Positions 1 to 8,414 of a stretch of 33,120 nt of DNA are shown piece after piece. The DNA is from Isosphaeraceae bacterium (lineage in GTDB: Bacteria > Planctomycetota > Planctomycetia > Isosphaerales > Isosphaeraceae). Where the stretch lies: positions 1-33,120 of the forward strand of contig JAJPJC010000286.1 in assembly GCA_021324445.1 (NCBI GenBank), in the 5' to 3' direction. Numbering within the stretch: position 1 is the stretch's first letter; each line of letters begins with the position of its first letter. Both the position numbers and the translations under genes were made by a program. The notes under the pieces are model-generated. The model saw only the letters and a program-made list of their open reading frames with translations, had not been told where the DNA came from and ran no database searches.

Positions 1-1
1 A

Positions 2-598
2 GGCAAGGTGCCGACCGAGGTTCAGCTCGACCTGATTGAGGCCGTCGCCGCGCGCTCCGAGCCCGAGCTCCGCCGGAAGCTCCAGCAGTACGAGGCCGCC
101 AAGCCCAAGGACGACCCGCTCGCCCCGTACCGCGAAGTCCTCGCCGGCGGCAACGCCCAGCGCGGCCGGGCGATCTTCACCGACAAGGCCGAGACCGAGT
201 GCCTGCGGTGTCACAAGGCCCGAATCTGGTCCGGCGAGATCCCGGGCGGCGACGTCGGACCCGAGCTCACCGGCATCGGCGCCCGCCACGATCGCCGGTA
301 TCTGCTCGAGGCGATCGTCGACCCCAACAAGCAGATCGCCGAGGGCTTCGAATCGGTCGTGCTGGCCACCCGCGACGGCCAGGTCATCACCGGCGTCTTC
401 CGGGGCGAGGACGACCAGGAAGTCCGGCTCCTCACCGCCGAGGGGCACCCGGTCGCCGTGCCCAAGGACACCATCGAGGAGCGCAAGCGCGGACCCTCGG
501 CCATGCCCGCCGACCTGGCGCCGAAGCTCTCCCGGGCCGAGCTCCGCGACCTCATCGAGTTCCTCGCCGGATTGAAGACGCCGGCCAGGGCTCGGTAG
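2..598 (+). CDS. Planctomycete cytochrome c-type (TIGR02603-like heme-binding) protein, 3' part only
   Basis: The reading frame is open to the left edge, so this is the C-terminal 198 residues of a longer protein; the GTG at position 8 is not a convincing start. A CxxCH heme-attachment motif (C-L-R-C-H, about position 200) is followed by D-V-G-P-E-L-T-G-I-G, a block with D-P-N-K-Q-I-A-E-G-F and a closing helix R-D-L-I-E-F-L-A-G-L. This order is typical of the putative heme-binding domain at the C-terminus of large secreted planctomycete proteins that often also carry a membrane-bound dehydrogenase or HEAT domain. By family the domain would be periplasmic and bind one heme covalently; the partner domain lies outside the window. 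The acidic, Lys-rich stretch before the heme motif would be the interdomain helix. Confidence 0.85.
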   Translation, partial: GKVPTEVQLDLIEAVAARSEPELRRKLQQYEAAKPKDDPLAPYREVLAGGNAQRGRAIFTDKAETECLRCHKARIWSGEIPGGDVGPELTGIGARHDRRYLLEAIVDPNKQIAEGFESVVLATRDGQVITGVFRGEDDQEVRLLTAEGHPVAVPKDTIEERKRGPSAMPADLAPKLSRAELRDLIEFLAGLKTPARAR

Positions 599-664
599 GA
601 TGCTTCGGGGGCCCGGGATGACTGGCTCGGTGGTCGAATTCCATCTCCGAGAGAATCTGTTACG

Positions 665-952
665 ATGGACCTGTTGCCCGATGATGCCCTGGTGGTGCGC
701 GGCGGTCTGAATCGTCCAGAAGATATCGAACAGAAGACGGCCACCCATCCCTGCGGCATCACGGGCGTCTCGGTCGAGTCCGCTGTTGGAGCAACAGTGG
801 ATCAGCTCGTCGCGGTAATTCCCCATGGCCAAGTGGGAGTGACCACAGTCGGGAAGGTGCGGCAAGTCGGTGGCGATGCGGTCCGCACCTCGGGCCGGAG
901 CCCAAACCACGCGACGCTGACTGGCTTGACGCCGGAACAGGTTAGCTACTAA
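665..952 (+). CDS. Small conserved protein of unknown function, C-terminus apparently frameshifted
   Basis: The 95-residue product has conserved-looking blocks: V-V-R-G-G-L-N-R-P-E-D-I near the start, H-G-Q-V-G-V-T-T-V-G in the middle and T-S-G-R-S-P-N-H-A-T-L-T-G-L near the end. From memory it resembles a small family found in cyanobacteria and planctomycetes, usually followed by a second small gene, as here. Family members as I recall them end with L-L-T-P-T-I-P-N-P-A. That sequence is present, but in another frame starting at position 946, so a single missing base near 945 gives the early TAA at 950-952. The restored frame ends in TGA at 997-999, three bases before the next ATG. No function is claimed; the two-gene arrangement could be a toxin-antitoxin-like pair, which is only a guess. 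No strong ribosome binding site is seen. Confidence 0.6.
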   Translation: MDLLPDDALVVRGGLNRPEDIEQKTATHPCGITGVSVESAVGATVDQLVAVIPHGQVGVTTVGKVRQVGGDAVRTSGRSPNHATLTGLTPEQVSY

Positions 953-1002
953 CCCCGACAATTCCCAATCCGGCTCGCCCGAATCCCGGGAGGAACTGAA
1001 CG

Positions 1003-1281
1003 ATGTCCCATCCCCTGGTCTATGCCGATTTCCAGAACGCGGACACACAGGGCCGTCTGCGGCTGAATTGCATCGGTACAGTCCGCGACCTGGCACGGCA
1101 GAAGATCGCACTCCGCGCGGGGCTCGAACTCACATTGTATGACGAAGAACTCGAGGTCGGAGGGGAGGTGCTCTTCTCTCAAGAGGAATCGGTTTGGGTC
1201 GCCGTCATCGATTGGGAAGCAAGCCGACCGAAGCGGGGAGTCCACGCGGATCAGGCTCAGCGACCCAGCTCGGTGACCTGA
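1003..1281 (+). CDS. Small conserved protein of unknown function, second gene of the pair
   Basis: The gene encodes 92 residues. The start ATG at 1003 has a good ribosome binding site (GGGAGGA at 988-994). The product begins M-S-H-P-L-V-Y-A-D-F-Q-N-A-D and continues with G-R-L-R-L-N-C-I-G-T, L-E-L-T-L-Y-D-E-E-L-E-V-G-G and V-W-V-A-V-I-D-W-E-A, a pattern of short alternating hydrophobic strands suggesting a small beta-rich cytoplasmic protein. There is no signal peptide or membrane segment. It lies directly behind the frameshifted gene at 665 and would be translationally coupled to it if that frame were intact. The last 20 residues are polar and may not be part of the conserved core. Function unknown. 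Confidence 0.6.
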   Translation: MSHPLVYADFQNADTQGRLRLNCIGTVRDLARQKIALRAGLELTLYDEELEVGGEVLFSQEESVWVAVIDWEASRPKRGVHADQAQRPSSVT

Positions 1282-1345
1282 TCGAGTTCCGCGGCCGCTT
1301 GCAGATGCCAACCCAGGCTTGTCATCGAATCTCGGAGTGAGCCTT

Positions 1346-1990
1346 ATGTCCACGACCACGACGATCCCAACGACGCCGGTAACCCCTGCGGGGCCGACAG
1401 CTCCGCCGGGTCTGCCCCCGAATTCGCCGCTCCTGTCCCGACTCTACCGTCTGACGGTGCGGCAGTATGGTGAGATGGTTCAGGAGGGCGTGCTCGAGAA
1501 ACGAGATCGCGTCGAGCTGATCGAAGGGTTCCTGGTGGTCAAGCTGAGCAAGAAGCCTCCCCACGTCGTGGCGGGCAAGAAGGGCCTCCGGACGCTTGAA
1601 CGGGTCATCCCCCAAGGCTGGCACGTTGCGAAGGAAGATCCGATCGTCGCCTCGGATTGGAGCGAGCCCGAGCCCGATCTGGCGGTGATCCGCGGCCAAG
1701 CCGAAGATTACCTCCAGCGCCAAGTGATGGCGGCCGCGGTCGCCTTGGTCGTCGAGATCGCAGAGTCCAGTCTCGCCACCGATCGATCGGAGATGGGGCG
1801 GGTGTATGCCGCCAGCGGCATCCCCTACTACTGGATCGTGAACCTGGTCGACCGACAGGTCGAGGTCTACAGCGGACCGGGCCCGGCCGGATACGAGGGC
1901 CGCCAGGACCTCACTCCCGGTCAGGACATCCCGGTCGTCGTCGATGGGGTCGAAGTCGGACGGATTCCTGTGGCGGACATCCTGCCGTGA
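1346..1990 (+). CDS. Uma2-family (DUF820) PD-(D/E)xK nuclease-like protein, catalytic lysine apparently replaced
   Basis: The product has 214 residues from the ATG at 1346, chosen over an upstream in-frame TTG (1319) because GGAG at 1334-1337 sits 8 bases ahead. After a Thr/Pro-rich leader come the Uma2 landmarks: L-T-V-R-Q-Y-G-E-M, R-V-E-L-I-E-G, E-P-D-L-A-V with Asp111, V-V-E-I-A-E-S-S with Glu137, then D-R-S-E-M-G-R-V-Y-A and I-P-Y-Y-W-I-V-N-L. Uma2 proteins are restriction-endonuclease-fold proteins, abundant in planctomycetes and cyanobacteria, of poorly known cellular role. In the family as I know it the residue at position 150 is usually the active-site Lys (D-R-x-x-K-x-x-x-Y); here it is Met. 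Asp111 and Glu137 are kept, so this member may bind DNA or metal without cutting. It stands alone, not in a visible operon. Confidence 0.85.
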   Translation: MSTTTTIPTTPVTPAGPTAPPGLPPNSPLLSRLYRLTVRQYGEMVQEGVLEKRDRVELIEGFLVVKLSKKPPHVVAGKKGLRTLERVIPQGWHVAKEDPIVASDWSEPEPDLAVIRGQAEDYLQRQVMAAAVALVVEIAESSLATDRSEMGRVYAASGIPYYWIVNLVDRQVEVYSGPGPAGYEGRQDLTPGQDIPVVVDGVEVGRIPVADILP

Positions 1991-2073
1991 CGGAGGTGGG
2001 CCGGGAGCGGGCTGGACCCATCCTCTGCAAGGACCTCCAAACCTGGTGCCTCTCCTCCCGCGAGCCTCAGGCC

Positions 2074-2583
2074 ATGAGCCGCTCCCGCCTGCGATTCACC
2101 ATCCGCGGCCTGATGATCGCGGTGGCGGTCGTGGCTGGTATCCTCGCCCTGCTCACCACCTGGCGTGAGCTCCTGCCCGTTCTCATCCTGGTGGGGATCC
2201 CCCTGTCGTGCTTGAGCGGCTTACTGGCCCAGGTCCCTCCGCAACGGCCGGGATGGCGCTTCGGCATCCTGGCCGCGATGCTGGGCCTGGTCATCCTCGG
2301 GGGCGGCTGGCTCTGGGCTCGCTCGGTGATCTCGTTCTTCCAGCGACAGGAGGAATCCGTTGCGCTGGGCGCATTGAGCCGAGCGGCCCACTACCGAACC
2401 CTGGGATTGACGATCCCAAGTAGTGTGACTGCCATCGGCCTGGCTTGGAACGTCCTGGGGTTGGCACTCCTTTGTGCTCATCGGCGGCGGTTCGACCTGT
2501 GGTTGCTGGTTGTGGCGTATGCCATGGCGCTGGCGTTTGCTTGGATCTGCTTGTTCGCGGGGCTGGACTTCGAGGCATTTTGA
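2074..2583 (+). CDS. Small multi-pass membrane protein of unknown function
   Basis: The product has 169 residues from the ATG at 2074. The start is chosen because the sequence immediately following, R-F-T-I-R-G-L-M-I-A-V-A-V-V-A-G, is a familiar N-terminus of planctomycete membrane proteins, with a basic lead into a first membrane helix. Four to five hydrophobic segments follow: about residues 10-27, 33-52, 65-85, 115-135 and 142-162. There is a polar loop with Q-R-Q-E-E-S-V-A-L-G-A-L-S-R-A in the middle. No enzymatic motif is recognised. The upstream ribosome binding site is weak, and the gene begins 84 bases after the Uma2 gene. It is likely a real but uncharacterised inner-membrane protein. 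Confidence 0.6.
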   Translation: MSRSRLRFTIRGLMIAVAVVAGILALLTTWRELLPVLILVGIPLSCLSGLLAQVPPQRPGWRFGILAAMLGLVILGGGWLWARSVISFFQRQEESVALGALSRAAHYRTLGLTIPSSVTAIGLAWNVLGLALLCAHRRRFDLWLLVVAYAMALAFAWICLFAGLDFEAF

Positions 2584-2759
2584 AGGATGGGCATCGGCTT
2601 GCGGCCCGGGGATTGGCAGGAGATCGTATCGGAATCCGTCGGCGGGTGCGATAATGGAGACCGTGGCGGGGCGAGCGGCCCGGCCGGGCTCGGTTCAGCG
2701 CGGGGCTCCAGACCCCGCCGGGCGGCCGACCGGAGGTCTCCCGAGACTGCGCGAGGTGG

Positions 2760-5201
2760 ATGATGAAGGGCTTCCTGCGGTTGGTCCTCACGGCGGCGGG
2801 TTGCGTGGCCGTCGCGGTGGGAGCGACGTACTGGCTGATGGGACCGGACCCCTCCGGCAGGTCGCGTCCCGGTGCTCTGGCCACTCAGGCGAGCCCGTCG
2901 GCCGCAACCCAGGTGACGGAGCCGCCGCCTTATCCCAGCCCGACGCTGCCGACGTTCCCGGACCCAACCGCGCCGCCCGGGTCCGCGGCCCGGGTGTTCC
3001 TCGATCCGCAAGCCTTCGACGCGCTGGTCCTGGCCGCGACCGCCCAATTTACCGATCCGGTCCACGATGAGGGCTCGCTCCGCGAGTACCGCGCGGCCAT
3101 CGCCCACCGCGCCGAACGGGCGAAAGCACGACTCCGATCGCAATACGAGAAGATCCATCTCGGTCCTTCGCCGACGCTGGACCAGGCCCTCCAGGCCCTC
3201 TGGATTGAACGGCAGTTGGCCTTCGTCGCCCTGTACGAGGGCGATCATGACGCGGCGGCGGCCTGGCTCGAGAAGGCGCTGGAGCTGTCCCGCATGCCGG
3301 GCGTGCCGCCGTTGGTGGCCCCGAACATGATGGCCTTGCTGGGCATCAATGCTCTGCGGCGCGGCGAGCAGGAGAATTGCATCGGCTGCGTCGGCCCGTC
3401 GAGCTGCATCTTCCCGATCGCCGCCGAGGCCGTCCATGTTCGGCCGGGAGGCTCGCGCGAGGCGGTCCGCTGGTTCTCGGCCTATCTCGACCAGTGGCCC
3501 GGCGACCTGCGGGTCCGCTGGCTGCTAAATATCGCCGCCATGACCCTGGGCGAATACCCCGACAAGGTCCCGCCGCGGTACCGCATTCCCGCCAGCCCGT
3601 TTCGCTCCAGGCTCGACCTGGGACGGTTCGACAACATCGCCACCCTCGTCGGCCTGATCGCGCGCGGGCCCGACCTGGCCGGCGGCTGCATCTTCGACGA
3701 CTTCAACGGCGACGGCCGCCCCGACCTCTTCACCAGCTCGTTCGACGTGCGAAACGGCGCCTCGCTGTACATCAACCGGGGCGATGGCCAGTTCGAAGAC
3801 CGCTCCGCAGCGGCCGGGCTCGACGACCAGGTTTATGCCCTGAACGTCGTCCGCGCCGACTACGACAACGACGGCCGGCTGGACGTCTTGCTCCTCCGCG
3901 GGGGCTGGGAGAAGCCGGCACGGATGTCGCTGCTGCGGAACAAGGGAGCCGGCGTCTTCGAGGACGTGACGGTCGCCAGCGGGCTGGGTGAGCCGATCGC
4001 CACCGAGTCGGCCGCCTGGGGCGATTACGACGACGACGGCCGGCTCGACCTTTTCGTCTGCGGCGAGTACCGGGTGCGGCCCGATCCCGATTCGATCAAC
4101 CCGTCGGCTCACCAGGTCGACCCCCGCAACCACTGCCGGCTGTATCACAACCGGGGCGACGGCACGTTCCAGGACGTCGCCGCCAGGGCCGGCGTCCAGA
4201 ACGACCACTGGGCCAAGGGGTCGGCCTGGGGCGACTACGACAACGACGGCCGGCTCGACCTGTTCGTCTCCAACATGGAAGGACCCGCAAGACTCTACCG
4301 CAACCGGGGCGATGGGACCTTCGAGGACGTCGCCCCGGAGCTGGGCATCCCCGGGCCGCCCCACGGCTTCACCTGCATGTTCTGGGACTACGACGACGAC
4401 GGCTGGCTCGACATCTACGTCGCCGACTACAGCAGCAATCTCTCCGAAGTCGTGGCCGATTACCTCGGCCTGCCGGTGCACTCGGAGGATCACGCCCACG
4501 TGTACCACAACCTCGGTCGCGGCAAGTTCCGCGAGGTCAGCCAGGAGCTGGGGCTCGCGCGGCCGATGCCCATCATGTCGGTCAACGCCGGCGACATCGA
4601 CAACGACGGCGATCTCGACCTGCACCTCGGGACCGGCTGGATGAGCCTCTCGGGCCTGGTCCCCGACCTGATGTACGCCAACGCCGGCGGCCGGTTCGAA
4701 GATGTCACCGACTCGACCGGCACCGGCCACCTCCAGAAAGGGCACGGCGTCTCCTTCGCCGACTGGGACGACGATGGGGATCTCGACCTCTTCGTCGTCC
4801 TCGGCGGCGGCTACCCCGGCGATCGCGGCTACAACGCGCTGTTCCAGAACCCCGGCCACGGGCATCACTGGCTGAAAGTCCGGCTCATCGGCACCAAGAC
4901 CAACCGGTCGGCCCTCGGGGCCAAGCTCCAGGTGAACCTCACGGGACCCGGCGGCGCACGCTCGATCCACCGCGTCATCGGCAACAACGGGAGCTTCGGC
5001 GGCAACTCCCTGGTCGAGTCGATCGGCCTCGGCGCTGCCAAATCTGCCGACAGCCTGACTGTCACCTGGCCCACCAGCAAGACGACCCAGACCTTCCACA
5101 ACGTCGCCGCCGACCAGGCCATCGAGATCACCGAAGGCGTCGATCACTTCAAGGTCGTCACCCGAAGCCCCCTGCCATCCCCCAAGCGATCGGATCGATA
5201 G
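2760..5201 (+). CDS. CRTAC1-type FG-GAP repeat protein with C-terminal ASPIC/UnbV domain
   Basis: The product has 813 residues; ATG codons at 2760 and 2763 are both possible, and the second is better spaced from GAGG at 2753-2756. An N-terminal hydrophobic segment (about residues 4-26) acts as signal or anchor. A helical region follows with a Cys-containing block (C-I-G-C, then S-S-C-I-F-P-I) that seems typical of this protein class. From about residue 314 come seven aspartate-rich calcium-binding FG-GAP-like loops: D-F-N-G-D-G, D-Y-D-N-D-G, D-Y-D-D-D-G, D-Y-D-N-D-G, D-Y-D-D-D-G, D-I-D-N-D-G and D-W-D-D-D-G (the last at about 668). The C-terminus, from about 703, has N-R-S-A-L-G-A-K, G-S-F-G-G-N-S and V-T-W-P-T-S, as in ASPIC/UnbV domains. 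By family this is an exported beta-propeller protein probably involved in binding or adhesion; its partner is unknown. Domain order matches the second such gene at 5427-8414, but it stands alone and is separated from that gene by a repeat. Confidence 0.9.
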   Translation: MMKGFLRLVLTAAGCVAVAVGATYWLMGPDPSGRSRPGALATQASPSAATQVTEPPPYPSPTLPTFPDPTAPPGSAARVFLDPQAFDALVLAATAQFTDPVHDEGSLREYRAAIAHRAERAKARLRSQYEKIHLGPSPTLDQALQALWIERQLAFVALYEGDHDAAAAWLEKALELSRMPGVPPLVAPNMMALLGINALRRGEQENCIGCVGPSSCIFPIAAEAVHVRPGGSREAVRWFSAYLDQWPGDLRVRWLLNIAAMTLGEYPDKVPPRYRIPASPFRSRLDLGRFDNIATLVGLIARGPDLAGGCIFDDFNGDGRPDLFTSSFDVRNGASLYINRGDGQFEDRSAAAGLDDQVYALNVVRADYDNDGRLDVLLLRGGWEKPARMSLLRNKGAGVFEDVTVASGLGEPIATESAAWGDYDDDGRLDLFVCGEYRVRPDPDSINPSAHQVDPRNHCRLYHNRGDGTFQDVAARAGVQNDHWAKGSAWGDYDNDGRLDLFVSNMEGPARLYRNRGDGTFEDVAPELGIPGPPHGFTCMFWDYDDDGWLDIYVADYSSNLSEVVADYLGLPVHSEDHAHVYHNLGRGKFREVSQELGLARPMPIMSVNAGDIDNDGDLDLHLGTGWMSLSGLVPDLMYANAGGRFEDVTDSTGTGHLQKGHGVSFADWDDDGDLDLFVVLGGGYPGDRGYNALFQNPGHGHHWLKVRLIGTKTNRSALGAKLQVNLTGPGGARSIHRVIGNNGSFGGNSLVESIGLGAAKSADSLTVTWPTSKTTQTFHNVAADQAIEITEGVDHFKVVTRSPLPSPKRSDR

Positions 5202-5223
5202 AAACCACAGATTGAGGACAGCG

Positions 5224-5433
5224 GAATTAACCACGAAATACACGAATTACACGAAAAAAGAGAACACGAGTGTTCCATCAATGTTCCAGTGATCGGTTGG
5301 AGTCCCGGCTTCAGCCGGTCTTTTCCGCCTGAAGGCGGGACTCCAACCCCTCAATCGGAGGTTGACGGGACACGCGAGAAGAATCGCTAACTTAATTTCT
5401 TTTCGTGTGTTTCGTGAATTTCGTGGTTAATTC
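5224..5433. repeat. Large inverted-repeat element with AACCACGAAA arms (MITE-like)
   Basis: The arms 5224-5260 and 5397-5433 are about 37 bases each and nearly perfect inverted copies, ending outward in GAATTAACCACGAAA and its complement TTTCGTGGTTAATTC. The arms contain repeated CACGAA blocks. A second element of the same family lies at 19052-19166. The interior holds an independent palindrome (5295-5348). The element begins 22 bases after the stop of the upstream plus-strand gene. Its right arm also supplies the stop codon (TTA at 5427-5429 on the plus strand) of the minus-strand gene. Arms of this kind recur in many environmental bacterial genomes; no transposase is encoded, so it would have to move in trans or be an RNA structure. 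Confidence 0.85.
5295..5348. repeat. Nested REP-doublet-like palindrome (GGTTGGAGTCCC family)
   Basis: A perfect 12-base outer inverted repeat (GGTTGGAGTCCC at 5295-5306 and its complement at 5337-5348) encloses two small hairpins. These are CCGGCT-TC-AGCCGG at 5305-5318 and CCGCCT-GA-AGGCGG at 5325-5338, separated by TCTTTT. Two facing hairpins joined by a short linker is the layout of a REPIN (REP doublet). It sits inside the larger element at 5224-5433 and is the only copy of this family in the window. It could act as a bidirectional terminator between the two convergent genes. Confidence 0.8.
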
Positions 5434-8414
5434 GTCCTGGTAATATCGGTGTTTCGCGGTTCCGGCGCGAATCCGGCGAGCGGCAACGGGCTGGGCTCTC
5501 CCTCGCGGATCAGGTGGCCCGCGTCGGCGGGCAGGTCGCGGAAGCGGTCCACCCGGCCGGAGGGCCAGCGGACCTCGACCTCGTCCATCCGCTGCGCCGG
5601 ACCGAGGCCGAAATGGAGGCGCGGGTCGCCGGCCGAGGCGTAGCTGCCGCCGCCGAACCGCCAGGCCGTCCGGCGATGACCGCCGGCGGCGACCGACACC
5701 CGGGCGCCGATCGCGTCGCGGTTCGAGGTCGTCCCCTCCAGGCGAAACATCGCGAAATGGCCGGCAGGCTCGGTCCGGTTGTGGATGTACGCCATCGGCG
5801 CGTTCTGAGCGACGAGCAAGAGATCCATCCGCCCGTCGTTGTCCAGGTCGGCGGCGGCCAGGCCGCGGCCGATCCTCGGGACGCTCCAGACCGCGCCGCT
5901 TTGCGCCGAGATGTCGGTCAAGCGGCCTGCGCCCGCGCGGTCGCCCGCCAGGAGCTGGGCCGGCATCGCATAAGGGGTCTGGGGCCGGAGGTCGTGGATA
6001 TGGCCGTTGGCCGTCGCCAGGTCGAGGTTGCCGTCGTTGTCCGCGTCGAGGAACGCGATCCCGAAGCCCAGCAGGAAGCGGCTCGGGGCCTTCAGCCCGA
6101 CCGCCGCGGTCGCGTCGGCGAAGCAGCCGTGCCCCAGGTTGCGATAGAACGTCGTCGACTCGCCGAAGAAGTTGGTGACGGCCAGGCCGGGCCGGCCGCT
6201 ACCGTCCAGGTCGCCGCAGGCGATCCCCATCCCCGCCTGGTAGCCCCCCTCGGCGTTGCACGCGACCCCGGCGGCGTGGGCGATCTCCTCGAACTGGAAG
6301 TTCCCCAGGTTGCGAAACAGGTAATTGGCCGTCATGTCGTTGGCGACGAACAGGTCGATCCGGCCGTCGTCGTCGAGGTCGGCCGCGAGCACGCCCAGGC
6401 CCCGGCCGTCGGGGTCGACGATCCCTGCCGCCGCGGTGACGTCGACGAAGCGGCCATGATCGTTGCGGAACAGATGATCGGGCCGGGAGGGGAGCGTCAG
6501 CGGCAGGCAGGCCATGTAACGGTCCGGCGCCTCGGGGTGGTGGCACAGGGCCGGATGGTCGGGGTCCCAGCTCAGGTAATGGCAGACATATAGGTCCAGG
6601 TCGCCGTCGCCATCGAGATCGGCGAAGGCCGCCGAGGTCGGCCAGTCGCGCGCGCCGCCCAGGCCGGCGCGCTCGGTCGCGTCGGTGAACGTGCCGTCTC
6701 CCTGGTTGTGGAGCAATGTGTAGGACCCGAACCGGGTGACCAGCAGGTCGGGCCGGCCGTCGCCGTCGGTGTCGCCCGCCGCTACGCCGAAGGCATAGCC
6801 GCGGCCGATCCGCGCCACGCCCGAGGGGACCGTCACATCCTCGAAGGTGCCGTCACGGCGATTGCGAAACAGGCGGTCGCCCCCGTCCAGACTGGACGGG
6901 GCCTGGGCCCGGGACCTGGAGGGAAACGCTCCGCCTTGGACGAGATAGACGTCGAGCCAGCCGTCGCCGTCGTAGTCGAGCACGGCCACGCCGCCGCCGA
7001 CGGTCTCGGGGAGCGCGTGCTGCGGAGACTCGCCGTTGTGGTAGGTGAAGTCCAGCCCGGCTGAGACCGCGTCGTCGTGGAAGGCGATCCTGGCGCGAGG
7101 GGGGGAATCGGCCGGTCGTGGGGCGGGGTCTTCCCGGATGGGGCGGCCGTCGGACTGGCAGACCAGGTCCCGCAGCGAGGAGCCGGGCGGGGCAGGGGGG
7201 GTGGTCGAGGCGTCCGTCTCTGGGCGGCTGAGCCGGTCCAGGGCGGCCCGGGCGAGCCGGTCGCCCACATCGCGCTCCAGGGCGAGCGTCAGCCAGCCCC
7301 GCGCCTCGAACCAGCGGCCCAGCCGTTCGGCCAGGCCGGCGCGCTCGTGCAGCTCCTCCTGGGGGATCGGATTCCGATCCTCGATCAAGAGCCGGCGGTA
7401 CTGCGCCTTGTCCCGCAGGGCCGCTTCCCGGCGCCGGCGGAACGAAGCCGCGGCCGCGTCCTGGCCGGCCTCGAGGGCGAGCGTCGCCAGGCGATCGAGC
7501 GCCTGGGTGTTGCCGGGCGAGAGGACAATGAGCCGCTCTAGCGCGGCGCGCTCGGCCTGGGGATCGTGGTCCTGCGCGGCGAACCAGGCGCGGAGCGACC
7601 ACAACTCGGACGCGTCGACACCGCCGGCCGGGATCCTGGCCAGCGCCTGCCGCGCCGCGCGAGGCTCGCCGGCGGCCAGCGCCGCGCGCAGGACGGCGCG
7701 CCAGACGATCGGATCGTCCGGACGCCGGGCCAGGCAACGGTCCAGCCAGTGCCGCGCCTCGGCATGTCGGCCGTACTGCGAGGCCAGGTAGGCGCGCACC
7801 AGCCAGGCCCGATCATCGTCCGGCGCGGCGTGCGCCGCCCGGTCGAGCACCGGCTCGACCTCCTCGGCGGCGACGATCACCGAATCGAGCCGCCACCGCT
7901 CGCGGAGTGCGACCGCTCGATCGCGAGCCGGCGCGATCCGCGCGAGCTCTTCCAGCAGCCGCCGCGCCTCGTCGAGTCGCCCCTCCCAGATCAGGAGCCC
8001 GCCCAGCGACCAGCGGGCCTCGATCGCCGTGGCCCCCGTGCCCCGCGCCGCGGCGCGATCGGCGGCCTCGGCCTCGGTCAGTCGGCCCAGCGACTGAAGC
8101 GTCCGCCCCCGCGCCAGCGCCGTCGCCGTCGCCGGCGGCGAACCCGAAGGCACGCGCTCCCAGGCCGCCAGGGCCCGTTCCGGCTGCCCCAGCGCCGCCT
8201 CGCACACGCCGAGCAGATACTCGACTTCCCCCCGCCGGGGCCACCACGCCGAGAGCCGGGCCAGCCGGTCCCGCGCCGACGCGTATCGGCCCGCGGCGAC
8301 CTGGCGCCGCGCCTGGGCCAGGCCGTCGCGAACCTGCCAGGTTCCCACCACCAGCCATCCCAACCACGCCAGGACTGCGACCATCAAGCCGGCTGCAAAC
8401 CGGGAACGGACCAT
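5427..8414 (-). CDS. Membrane-anchored TPR protein fused to FG-GAP repeats and ASPIC/UnbV domain
   Basis: The product has 995 residues from the ATG at 8414; a GTG directly ahead (8417) is also in frame. GAGGG lies a few bases upstream. An N-terminal membrane helix (about 7-24) is followed by TPR-like helical repeats to about residue 420, with motifs such as G-R-Y-A-S-A-R-D-R-L and L-G-Q-P-E-R-A-L-A-A-W. From about residue 480 there are calcium-loop FG-GAP repeats (D-Y-D-G-D-G-W-L-D to D-L-D-N-D-G-R-M-D at about 856). An ASPIC/UnbV domain follows with N-R-D-A-I-G-A-R and V-R-W-P-S-G-R-V. It is the last gene of a module with a DUF1559 gene and a small lipoprotein, 58 bases after the lipoprotein. 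The TPR half resembles the free-standing TPR protein at 11970-13316. The last codons and stop come from the repeat arm at 5397-5433, so the C-terminal tail may have been altered. The passenger propeller should be periplasmic. Confidence 0.9.
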   Translation of the reverse strand: MVRSRFAAGLMVAVLAWLGWLVVGTWQVRDGLAQARRQVAAGRYASARDRLARLSAWWPRRGEVEYLLGVCEAALGQPERALAAWERVPSGSPPATATALARGRTLQSLGRLTEAEAADRAAARGTGATAIEARWSLGGLLIWEGRLDEARRLLEELARIAPARDRAVALRERWRLDSVIVAAEEVEPVLDRAAHAAPDDDRAWLVRAYLASQYGRHAEARHWLDRCLARRPDDPIVWRAVLRAALAAGEPRAARQALARIPAGGVDASELWSLRAWFAAQDHDPQAERAALERLIVLSPGNTQALDRLATLALEAGQDAAAASFRRRREAALRDKAQYRRLLIEDRNPIPQEELHERAGLAERLGRWFEARGWLTLALERDVGDRLARAALDRLSRPETDASTTPPAPPGSSLRDLVCQSDGRPIREDPAPRPADSPPRARIAFHDDAVSAGLDFTYHNGESPQHALPETVGGGVAVLDYDGDGWLDVYLVQGGAFPSRSRAQAPSSLDGGDRLFRNRRDGTFEDVTVPSGVARIGRGYAFGVAAGDTDGDGRPDLLVTRFGSYTLLHNQGDGTFTDATERAGLGGARDWPTSAAFADLDGDGDLDLYVCHYLSWDPDHPALCHHPEAPDRYMACLPLTLPSRPDHLFRNDHGRFVDVTAAAGIVDPDGRGLGVLAADLDDDGRIDLFVANDMTANYLFRNLGNFQFEEIAHAAGVACNAEGGYQAGMGIACGDLDGSGRPGLAVTNFFGESTTFYRNLGHGCFADATAAVGLKAPSRFLLGFGIAFLDADNDGNLDLATANGHIHDLRPQTPYAMPAQLLAGDRAGAGRLTDISAQSGAVWSVPRIGRGLAAADLDNDGRMDLLLVAQNAPMAYIHNRTEPAGHFAMFRLEGTTSNRDAIGARVSVAAGGHRRTAWRFGGGSYASAGDPRLHFGLGPAQRMDEVEVRWPSGRVDRFRDLPADAGHLIREGEPSPLPLAGFAPEPRNTDITRTN

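Noticed and set aside
941..955. Programmed ribosomal frameshift at the end of the small gene
   Set aside because: No slippery heptamer or downstream pseudoknot is seen at the shift point, so a plain one-base deletion or sequencing error is the simpler reading.
3525..5243. A 572-residue minus-strand frame opposite the first ASPIC protein
   Set aside because: It mirrors the repeated calcium loops of the true plus-strand gene (V-E-P-A-V-V-V-V-V repeats) and has no start or recognisable domain.
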